This document shows, in pieces, positions 43,701 through 50,409 of a DNA stretch of 52,141 bases. Source of the stretch: a virus; the IMG/VR virus record IMGVR_UViG_3300031957_000416, positions 1 through 52,141 of that record; one strand, 5' to 3'. The first letter of the stretch is position 1; each line of letters starts with the position of its first letter. A program made the position numbers and the translations under genes. The notes below the pieces were generated by a model, which was not told the origin of the DNA, ran no database searches, and saw only the letters and a list, made by a program, of their open reading frames with translations.

Positions 43701-45688
43701 CTTAATATTTTACCAGTAGTTCCTTTAACATTACCAGTAAGATCTACTTCAATAGGTTTGCCATCTTTGTCTAACTTAAAGCCTGTTCTTTCTGCATTTA
43801 GTAAAGTATCTTCTAATTGTCTATAGTGTTTTATTGGTGATTCACCTGGATCAGGCCTTAGATTAATACTAGCAACTGCAAGTCTGGCTATATGTTTTTG
43901 TACTTTATCTATAGATTTTTTGTATATTGTAAGTCTTTTAGTTAATTGTGATTCTTTTTTAGTTTTTAATTCTAGTGCTTTTGGTAAAAGTCCTTTAGCC
44001 CAAGCATCTCCTTTTTTTCTAGACTTAGCAATCTTTTGTATTTGACTTAATTTAATCTCTACCTTTGCACCATCTCCTAAAAACTTTAACCCATGAGTTT
44101 TTGCAAGATCTCTAGCTATACTTACATTTTCTGCAGCTACTCTACTGTTACTACTTCTAGCCTCTAATGATAAATTAAGATCTTCAAATGATGTTTTAGG
44201 TTTTTTTACTTCTGGTGTTTTTCTAATTGGTACAATATTTTTAGTTCTAGCATTGATATGAAATGTCATATCTAAATATTTGCCATCAAGTATAACTTGA
44301 TCTCTAGGTATAGTTACTCTTTCTGTAGCTTCTTTTTCACCTTTTGAAACATCAAGATTTTCTTTCTTTGTTTCTGGCTTTACTCTCTTAAACGGTATTA
44401 AATTTCTGCCTTCTTCTATAGCACGTTTAGTTGCTTTACTTGGTATAAGTAATTCAACATTGCCAGTATCTGGCATTACTTTATCACGCTTATCTCTTTT
44501 AGTTAATTCTTTTTTAGATAGCTCAGTAAATTCAAATGGTATTGGCTCAGTCTCTCTGTGATATCCTTTTCCATTACCTTTTATAAAAGTAAATAAAGTT
44601 TCAGAATGTGCTGTTAATCTTCCAGCATCATTTCTTAGTGAAGCATAAGCAGGCGTTAATGTTAGAGTCTCTTTAGGAGGAGCAGTAAATGCACCTTCAC
44701 CTGGCTTTTTTAATCCTATCATAGGGCCAGCAAATCCTAATCCTGCTAATGTGATAGCACCAGATATAACTTCTGTTGCACCACCACCATGCATCTTAGC
44801 AGAAGCTGCACCAATAGCACCTAATGCTACAGATCGTGTTGCCCAACCAGGTAGCATACCTACACTACCAAATGCAGCACCTTCAATAGTTCCTAATGCT
44901 GTATTAGTAAATACTTTTTCCCAAGGCTGTTCATATGATCCTAAAAATCCCACAGTACCAAATGCAAGAGCAGAACCACCAACAACTGCACCAGGGATTC
45001 CAACTGCAGCTAGACCAGCTATAGCACCAGCTGTATAGGCACCATACTCAGCTATCATTATAGGAGCACCAGCAAATCCTGCAACAACTTGTTCTGCTAT
45101 TGTATCAGGTACAAAGTCTTGACCTAAGTTAAACATATGTTGAGGGCCAAGAGTTTCTGCTGTGTCTCTTAGATAATCTTCTGCACTGTCTATTCCTGCC
45201 AATGTGTGAAATGCAAAACTCTTTAATGAGTTTTCATCTAACGATTTCTTAAACTTTTCTTTTTCAAGTATCTTTTGTTTTAAAACTTCTCTTTCTGCAT
45301 ATGTACCTTGATTAGTATCTATAGCAATATTTTCACCATTAACATAATCAAACTTCCATTGATCAGGATTAGCACCTAGTTTTTCTAGTGTGTAATCTGC
45401 AAGAGCATCTGTCCATCCAGGTATACCACTAAGATTATATACTGCACCTGACAGTGCACTTGAGAATCCATACTTTGCAGCTTTACCTAATTCTGTAGTT
45501 TTAGGCTCTTCAACAAATGGTATATAGTCTAAATTTAATTTTTCTTGTATAGTACCAGCATCATCACTCCAGTAGTTAACCTTTTCTGGCACACCAAACT
45601 GATATCCCGGGACATTATACAATATCCTGTTATCACGTTCCTCAAGAGGTACCTCAGTGATACTCTTAATTTTACCATATTCAGCCAT
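40724..45688 (-). CDS. Giant internal virion / DNA-ejection protein (1654 aa)
   Basis: The largest gene in the window. Residues ~190-345 are Gly/Ala-rich and hydrophobic (A-G-A-I-A-G-L-A-A-V-G-I-P-G-A, then G-A-I-T-L-A-G-L-G-F), able to form membrane helices. A long charged helical middle follows, and the C-terminal third has aromatic, membrane-near segments (F-N-P-R-F-L-Y-S-Q-I-V). Such size and layout suit the ejected core proteins of podoviruses (T7 gp16 in role). No lytic transglycosylase signature is evident. It lies directly after the 639-aa protein (3-base gap). Confidence 0.75.
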   Translation of the reverse strand: MAEYGKIKSITEVPLEERDNRILYNVPGYQFGVPEKVNYWSDDAGTIQEKLNLDYIPFVEEPKTTELGKAAKYGFSSALSGAVYNLSGIPGWTDALADYTLEKLGANPDQWKFDYVNGENIAIDTNQGTYAEREVLKQKILEKEKFKKSLDENSLKSFAFHTLAGIDSAEDYLRDTAETLGPQHMFNLGQDFVPDTIAEQVVAGFAGAPIMIAEYGAYTAGAIAGLAAVGIPGAVVGGSALAFGTVGFLGSYEQPWEKVFTNTALGTIEGAAFGSVGMLPGWATRSVALGAIGAASAKMHGGGATEVISGAITLAGLGFAGPMIGLKKPGEGAFTAPPKETLTLTPAYASLRNDAGRLTAHSETLFTFIKGNGKGYHRETEPIPFEFTELSKKELTKRDKRDKVMPDTGNVELLIPSKATKRAIEEGRNLIPFKRVKPETKKENLDVSKGEKEATERVTIPRDQVILDGKYLDMTFHINARTKNIVPIRKTPEVKKPKTSFEDLNLSLEARSSNSRVAAENVSIARDLAKTHGLKFLGDGAKVEIKLSQIQKIAKSRKKGDAWAKGLLPKALELKTKKESQLTKRLTIYKKSIDKVQKHIARLAVASINLRPDPGESPIKHYRQLEDTLLNAERTGFKLDKDGKPIEVDLTGNVKGTTGKILSFVETFGLPAKLAGDPSKNAFLRFVTTGVKNTQRAIEAGKDDILYRRLIDPSYKPDKMKFIEENPGIFQGGVLYNFGNIIGKIQTFKSKDGAWTQFEQLLKERGKEKGIESATKIINAMVEREVLMQSLAKKAVGKKASKEKIEQELLSKRDDGSFKYQMNYKEMKRLYKLSANEIGIIKNLDKGLAEARIYHNKAVTQNPEVGATIIPERPNYFPRTWIGRHRLYIKEPGKDGNVVHAIAGKTEKEVYGVFDTFIKKNPEYKNYEVNYELKSDLAVGGKRENMNLSFDESIRLWDKKNPEIATLLKQSQKDYNATRGFGARKVARKDVGGYAGTGKEGRRLIEEFTEAYIGYVDGAVRSAEAIRFRAQVDPVVSGRSAFNDLIPQQVTFAKKYVDNAFGRDASFIAKKGDKLIETIADSGIFKKFSSPNTFQKAIQVANSFTLHKALLFFNPRFLYSQIVQPYQMGMQRLQFMKVEYGIKGDVGKAVVEGSYLPFKPTKEFRELVVDALRTGTIDTKFLKEFGLDTRTGERIVTVTESMVNKMFERATGKRLSEIAERHSRLTALAMNYSFLKSGKYDVTNGKQNMFNTAKWMTDNMMVEYNFTNRPMMYTHQGLGTIGSLFGLFKTFQHNYYGQVAQYARTWAKNPKSFEAASPLLMHATSMIMTAGLFGIMGVNQVDYLLRKMNDGVQFGLKAAKVDNPSQYRIPEYTETVLKLDIAPEQKFGLPSGILGVDVSSTLAAPGLGPGDIFSLPTLDALFGMTSKTNEGVIGNAFNVVMKAATGTYSDVDMYKFLKSSMPTVLLADVERRFSGVSGEAMFSVIPGFEKESKVPRDVTDERGMYFQFKEGKYVVTNPYKNMRGQIERDIGGFWARYLGGRTFEESIILKSIWQSTKISMNQKDKINALVTAAASDGYDGLYDNIMFYTDSAMDLGYTQDQFIEKVTNRMETMSNTVLGRLKAYGDRHNMTRDDFIRSVLHNNNIILAYPPGSK

Positions 45689-45691
45689 ATA

Positions 45692-47611
45692 CTACTCTGT
45701 ATCTTTAGCTTGTGCTAAGAATTTTTTTATTTTAGGTAGTTGTCGTTTAAAGTCTTTTATATTTTTATTGTAGAATCTTAAGTCTTCTCCATACTGCCCC
45801 TCTAAACTTTGCTCATCCTCTGGATAATTTTCTTTTTTTGGTACATCAAATGAATTAACAAATGACTCCCAAGCTCCCATATTTTCTGAAGCCCAAGATA
45901 ATAACTCTGGGTTTGGCTCTTCTGTGTTTCTAACGTTAAGTTTAGAAGGTGGTAAGAACTCTTCATAGTTATCTCTATTTATAGAAGTAGGTATTACATC
46001 AGGATCTTCTGCTTTCTTTTTATTGTACACTTCAAATTCTTCTTGTGACATATTTAAGAATGGCTGAATAGCTTCCATGCCACCAGATGAGTTTACTATT
46101 TCCTGTTTAAGCAGGTCACGATTATTTGGACTCATGCCAGAGAATACTCCAGAATCTCCTCCAACTAATTGTTTACTGCCATCAGGAGAATATATACCAA
46201 ATAAATCTCTAGCATCTACAATATTAATTGTTTCATAAATATCTTTTGGATTTACAATTTGTAATCCCCCATCAGGTAATACTTGTGGATTAATAGATCC
46301 TGTTATTTGTTTTTCTGTAAAAGGTGCTTCTGGGTTATCTCTAACATCTACAAGAACTTTTACATTTAATCTAGGATCATCTCCAGGATTTTTAAATTGA
46401 CCAAATAAATCATAGTAACCTTGATTTCTATATTCAGCAATTGCAGTCTCTCTGTACCTACTTACAACATCGTCATATAGTGTTTTATTTGTAATTTCTG
46501 TTCCGCCAACATCTATAGAACCTTCAGGATCTTTATTGTATCTATTAATGATTTGAGTATCAGGATTAAGAGGATCTCTTGATAATTCAGAGATCATATT
46601 ATTTGTATAATCTAAAACTGCTCTATCTAATGTACTTAAAGCATTCATGACACTGTTTTGAGATATACGTCCTTCAGCCCTTGCTATATCAATAGCTTCT
46701 CCAATAGTAGACACATTAGGAGATTGTAGCATCATAGTTTGTGCAGTCTGTAGCTGATAGCTAAATTTATATTTTTCTCTTAATAGATCTGCCTGTGCGC
46801 CCATTCCTGGTACAGCGTTAAATGCTGCCATATCTAAATCTTGTTTAGTTAACCTTGGAACCCAGTTTACTGTCTGTGCCATTTTAGTTAAATTCATACT
46901 AGGCAGATCGTCCATTGTAGCTTTATCTACAATATCATTTATGTTTGTTAAAAATTGTTCTTGGCTTACTCTTCCCTCTGTATATTCAGGTGAATCAAAT
47001 GCACTTTCACTAACAACCCCAGGTTGCACAAAATCTTGTACAAATAATTTACTAGCGTTCTCTCCAGTTAAATTAGCAAGGCCTGTGTTAACTTGTTTAT
47101 TATAGGTATCTCTTTGTTGTTTTATTATGTCTCCTACAGTGGCACCTTGTCCATAAACTTCATATATACTTTTTATTTCTTTAGTATCTCCTGTTATATC
47201 TCCAGCTGGAGCAAACTGTTGATTTGCACCTTCTCCTGTTATGTCCCCAGATAAACCTGTAAGCAGGTAACTGTCTATTAAATTTTTTGCCTTACTTATA
47301 TCATTCATCTTGAATAAAGTAGGATTTTTAAAATATAATAAAGCTAAATCATCTTCTTTGTCAGCCCCATATTGACCTTTTAATAATTCATAATTATTTT
47401 TCATAGTGTCAAAGACATTATTTTTAATAGACTGCTGATCTCCTGTTTGCCTTCTAGCATCATTTACTGAATTAAGAACTAAGGTTGCTCCTGCTTGTTC
47501 TCCTTCAGCAATAAGATCTTCTTCAGTTTGCTTTTCTTTTTCTTGCCTTGCAAGTAAACTTCCAAGGGCACCTGTTGCAGCTGGTACTAGTAATCTTTTT
47601 AAATCAACCAT
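45692..47611 (-). CDS. Internal virion protein (639 aa)
   Basis: An Asn/Gln/Asp-rich, largely helical soluble protein. The N-terminus (L-L-V-P-A-A-T-G-A-L-G-S-L-L-A) has a weak hydrophobic helix, and a D-I-T-G-[ED]-G/T repeat lies near 114-140. Size and position between the small 172-aa protein and the giant protein fit a core protein ejected with the DNA (T7 gp15 in role). Start overlaps the previous stop by one base. Call rests on synteny and composition. Confidence 0.65.
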   Translation of the reverse strand: MVDLKRLLVPAATGALGSLLARQEKEKQTEEDLIAEGEQAGATLVLNSVNDARRQTGDQQSIKNNVFDTMKNNYELLKGQYGADKEDDLALLYFKNPTLFKMNDISKAKNLIDSYLLTGLSGDITGEGANQQFAPAGDITGDTKEIKSIYEVYGQGATVGDIIKQQRDTYNKQVNTGLANLTGENASKLFVQDFVQPGVVSESAFDSPEYTEGRVSQEQFLTNINDIVDKATMDDLPSMNLTKMAQTVNWVPRLTKQDLDMAAFNAVPGMGAQADLLREKYKFSYQLQTAQTMMLQSPNVSTIGEAIDIARAEGRISQNSVMNALSTLDRAVLDYTNNMISELSRDPLNPDTQIINRYNKDPEGSIDVGGTEITNKTLYDDVVSRYRETAIAEYRNQGYYDLFGQFKNPGDDPRLNVKVLVDVRDNPEAPFTEKQITGSINPQVLPDGGLQIVNPKDIYETINIVDARDLFGIYSPDGSKQLVGGDSGVFSGMSPNNRDLLKQEIVNSSGGMEAIQPFLNMSQEEFEVYNKKKAEDPDVIPTSINRDNYEEFLPPSKLNVRNTEEPNPELLSWASENMGAWESFVNSFDVPKKENYPEDEQSLEGQYGEDLRFYNKNIKDFKRQLPKIKKFLAQAKDTE

Positions 47612-48129
47612 TATTCATCCTCTTCTTGTGTTGGTCTTGACATTAAACTTTCAGTAGGCTCTTCTTCTTTTTCTTGTATTTCTTTTATTTTTCCAATATC
47701 TTTTTCTGTTCTCTCTGATAAAAATTTTATAAATTGTGCATCTGCCATTCCAACTTCAAAATCATTTTGTTCTGGATCTTCTGGTGTCATACTTAATCTC
47801 ATATTATCAACTTCTGCTATGGTGCCAATTGTTAATACAGCTTCTGTAACTAATCTTGTTAGTAAAAGAGCAACGTCAACTGTGTAGGCACCAGCTTGAA
47901 AGCCACCAAAAACTATAGTTCTTGCAACACCCTCAACAGGCAACCCTGCCTCAAGCATCATTATAATATTTTTTGTACTTTTATCGTTAAATATTTTATC
48001 CATGGTAGCATCAGCTGCCTCTTCAAATGAAGCATGCTGTGGTGGTTTTTCCCACGCCCATTTACCAGGCTCGTCTGTTAAAGATTGTCCAGGAATGGGG
48101 CTATTGAACTCATCGTATTCTGGCTCCAT
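47611..48129 (-). CDS. Hypothetical protein of the internal virion cluster (172 aa)
   Basis: An acidic 172-residue protein with one fairly hydrophobic stretch (T-I-V-F-G-G-F-Q-A-G-A-Y-T-V-D-V-A-L-L-L, around 72-91) that could be membrane-active. The termini are strongly acidic (K-E-I-Q-E-K-E-E-E-P-T-E near the end). It is packed between core-protein genes (1-base contacts on both sides). A small core or entry protein is plausible. Confidence 0.6.
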   Translation of the reverse strand: MEPEYDEFNSPIPGQSLTDEPGKWAWEKPPQHASFEEAADATMDKIFNDKSTKNIIMMLEAGLPVEGVARTIVFGGFQAGAYTVDVALLLTRLVTEAVLTIGTIAEVDNMRLSMTPEDPEQNDFEVGMADAQFIKFLSERTEKDIGKIKEIQEKEEEPTESLMSRPTQEEDE

Positions 48130-48130
48130 A

Positions 48131-48412
48131 TTATCCTCTCCTTGTAGTTGCTCTTGCTTCTGCTAAAGCTCTTTTAAAAATACCGTTATATTTATTGTAC
48201 ACTACATCATATGTAGTTGTAACTCTTGCTGTTGGTGCTTTTGTTTGAGTAGCTGCTGACATTTTTGATGTTGCTACAGGTACTCTACCTCTTAATCTTT
48301 TAATTTTTGAACTTATAGCGTCATCAGCTTCATCTCTAGTTAAATAGTCATAGCCATATTCAAGGCCTTTCATTATAGTGTCACCATCAATATTAATTCC
48401 AAATAAATTCAT
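48131..48412 (-). CDS. Small basic protein of the internal virion cluster (93 aa)
   Basis: A 93-residue protein, acidic in the first third (Y-L-T-R-D-E-A-D-D-A-I) and basic after it (I-K-R-L-R-G-R-V-P-V-A). The rest is Thr/Ala-rich with a helical end (F-K-R-A-L-A-E-A-R-A-T). It follows the 443-aa Ala/Gln-rich protein by 15 bases, with GGAG before its ATG. Unknown; virion location inferred from place. Confidence 0.6.
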   Translation of the reverse strand: MNLFGINIDGDTIMKGLEYGYDYLTRDEADDAISSKIKRLRGRVPVATSKMSAATQTKAPTARVTTTYDVVYNKYNGIFKRALAEARATTRRG

Positions 48413-48427
48413 ATATGTCTCCTATTA

Positions 48428-49759
48428 TTATTTTTCCCACATTCCTAAAGCAAAAGCCCCAAGAAATTCTAATAGTCTATCTTCACTTTGCTTATCCATA
48501 ATATCAAATGTTGTTGATCTTTCCATAGCAGCAACTGCTAAATTGTGAGATCTATTTCTATCATTTTCAGCAGTAGAGTTAGCCCATGATGCCTCATCTC
48601 TCCACTGTTGCCATAGAGCATTCATTGAGTAGTTTGATATATCTAAAACTGCTTGTGCGTTAGCTTGATTAGCCGCATTAGTTGCTGCAGTGTTTGCTGT
48701 ATTTATTGCACGTCTCCATTCAACATTACTTTGATCTACTATTCTTTGATTCTCTACATTAAATCTTTGTCTTTGATCTTTTAATTGGGCATTAAAAACT
48801 TCTTTTTGTTGTGCTCTACCAGCATTAGCTTCATTAACTGCTGTTGCATTATTTGCATTTAATGCATTAGCCTTATTAATTTCTGTTTTATTAAACTGTT
48901 GCATTGCATCAAATCTTTTTGCATTTGATTCTTTTATTGACGCATTTAAATTTGAAAAGAATTGATCAGTTTGTTGTTGGTTAGTAGCATTAAATTGTCT
49001 AGAAGCATTATTAGCAGCCTGATCTGATAATAAAAATTGTTGCTTTAATTGTGCATTAGTTAGGGATGCCTGTTGTTTATTACTAAGATTTGCCATATCC
49101 AATTGAAAATAATTTTGAGCATTTGTTATCATTGCCTGCTGTCTATTATTTAAATTTTGGAATATCATATCCTTATAAGTAGCTGCATCAGCTGCTGCTA
49201 TTTGTGTAGATGCTCTAAGAACACCTTCAGCCACTGCATCTGCTGCTATAGTACTAGCAGATAATCCTCTTTGTGCCATAGCTGCCATAGCCATTTTTTG
49301 AGCACCTCTAGCAAATGCAGGCAATGGTGTACCTGCAGCTAAAGCACTCTCAATATCTTGAGTAATGTCTTCTAACTGTCCTTGAACTGTTGCTTGTTTT
49401 GTAATTGATCCTGATGCTCCAGCAGCTGGTTGAGTTAAATTTGCCTGTTGTGCTGGTGTCATTTGTGGTGCAGTAGTGGCACCTAATGCTGCTGTATAGG
49501 TTTGTGCGGTAGGCTGAGTAACAGCCCCTACTGTTTGTGTTGCAGCTGTAGTTGGAGCAGCTTGAGTAACAACGCCTGCAGTTTGTGCAGTTGCTTGTGG
49601 TGCAGTAGCAGGAGCACCAGCAGTTTTCATTGTTTCGCCTGTGCCTACATTCTGTGCTTGTACTTGTACTTCAGCACCAGAAGGAAGCTGTGGTTTATTT
49701 ACTTGACCACCTATAACTTTCTGTATAGCTTGCGATTGTTGTGATACCTTTGTAGCCAT
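48428..49759 (-). CDS. Ala/Gln/Asn-rich helical internal core protein (443 aa)
   Basis: Residues 1-130 are low complexity Gln/Thr/Ala/Pro (A-P-A-T-A-P-Q-A-T-A-Q-T). Residues ~130-420 form long Ala/Asn/Gln-rich helices (N-L-N-N-R-Q-Q-A-M-I-T-N-A, N-A-A-N-Q-A-N-A-Q-A-V) with repeated Q-F-N-x-x-x motifs. This composition is common in the first internal core protein of podoviruses, T7 gp14 in role. It shares a TAATG junction with the 47-aa gene upstream. Confidence 0.65.
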   Translation of the reverse strand: MATKVSQQSQAIQKVIGGQVNKPQLPSGAEVQVQAQNVGTGETMKTAGAPATAPQATAQTAGVVTQAAPTTAATQTVGAVTQPTAQTYTAALGATTAPQMTPAQQANLTQPAAGASGSITKQATVQGQLEDITQDIESALAAGTPLPAFARGAQKMAMAAMAQRGLSASTIAADAVAEGVLRASTQIAAADAATYKDMIFQNLNNRQQAMITNAQNYFQLDMANLSNKQQASLTNAQLKQQFLLSDQAANNASRQFNATNQQQTDQFFSNLNASIKESNAKRFDAMQQFNKTEINKANALNANNATAVNEANAGRAQQKEVFNAQLKDQRQRFNVENQRIVDQSNVEWRRAINTANTAATNAANQANAQAVLDISNYSMNALWQQWRDEASWANSTAENDRNRSHNLAVAAMERSTTFDIMDKQSEDRLLEFLGAFALGMWEK

Positions 49760-49902
49760 TATCTTCTCTTTCCTTGTCCTCTATACTTTTTAAAACTTGC
49801 TTTCTTTTTTTTATTCATAGTACTTTTAATAGGATTACGACCTATTGAAGTTCCTTTTTGTATTCGTATGTGTTCAGTATGGGACTTCCATTTTTTTGCC
49901 AT
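49759..49902 (-). CDS. Small basic protein (47 aa)
   Basis: From the ATG at 49900-49902, 47 codons are open (MAKKWKSHTEHIRIQKGTSI...), with a highly basic tail (N-K-K-K-K-A-S-F-K-K-Y-R-G-Q-G-K-R-R). Its stop overlaps the next ATG (TAATG). It resembles in style the run of basic microproteins at 17.1-18.3 kb. Nucleic-acid or virion binding is plausible. Confidence 0.55.
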   Translation of the reverse strand: MAKKWKSHTEHIRIQKGTSIGRNPIKSTMNKKKKASFKKYRGQGKRR

Positions 49903-49903
49903 A

Positions 49904-50107
49904 CTATATTAAACTTCTAACTATAAGATAACACATCTGGGCAAAAACAGTTCCGCCTACTACCCATATAAATTTTGATAGTCTATCAATATCTTGAGAC
50001 ATGTGTTCAAGATGGTTATCTTTTATAGTGTCTATTTTTTGATGAATTAATTTTAAATCACCTTCTATACGAATGATGGCTTCTTTGTTTTCTTGCTCAG
50101 CTGACAT
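49904..50107 (-). CDS. XhlA-like coiled-coil membrane protein (67 aa)
   Basis: Residues 1-45 are a helical coil with regular hydrophobics (A-I-I-R-I-E-G-D-L-K-L-I-H-Q-K-I). Residues ~46-65 form one membrane segment (F-I-W-V-V-G-G-T-V-F-A-Q-M-C-Y). This is the layout of XhlA-type hemolysin or holin-associated proteins, and a possible second lysis component. It lies between the 47-aa gene and a fibre-linked gene. Family from pattern only. Confidence 0.6.
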   Translation of the reverse strand: MSAEQENKEAIIRIEGDLKLIHQKIDTIKDNHLEHMSQDIDRLSKFIWVVGGTVFAQMCYLIVRSLI

Positions 50108-50111
50108 TATA

Positions 50112-50408
50112 TTAACTTAGAGTGCTAACGTCAAAACTATTGTCAACTGTATCAGCTACTGGTGGGTTCTTGTATACGTTATGTTTTTTTGCAAACATAT
50201 CATCCCAATGTGCTTCATCCATAAGTGTCAACAATTCAGCTTTAGTATAGCTACCTGGTGCTTTAGATGGTACATCTATCTTTTCAGATTTTTTAAATGT
50301 ATGAGAAAAGTCACCGTCAGTATATTTATACTCAACCGACCATTCTGTTACATTGCCATCAGCATTTGTTTTAGGTTTAGCTGATACCCATTCTTTAGTT
50401 ACTGCCAT
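50112..50408 (-). CDS. Hypothetical fibre-linked protein (98 aa)
   Basis: A 98-residue soluble protein with a beta-rich first half (N-V-T-E-W-S-V-E-Y-K-Y, F-S-H-T-F-K-K) and a helical second (K-A-E-L-L-T-L-M-D-E-A-H-W). It directly follows the S74 fibre gene (1-base gap). The 103-408 gene occupies the same kind of place after another fibre. It may be a fibre chaperone or base protein; no family is recognised. Confidence 0.65.
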   Translation of the reverse strand: MAVTKEWVSAKPKTNADGNVTEWSVEYKYTDGDFSHTFKKSEKIDVPSKAPGSYTKAELLTLMDEAHWDDMFAKKHNVYKNPPVADTVDNSFDVSTLS

Positions 50409-50409
50409 T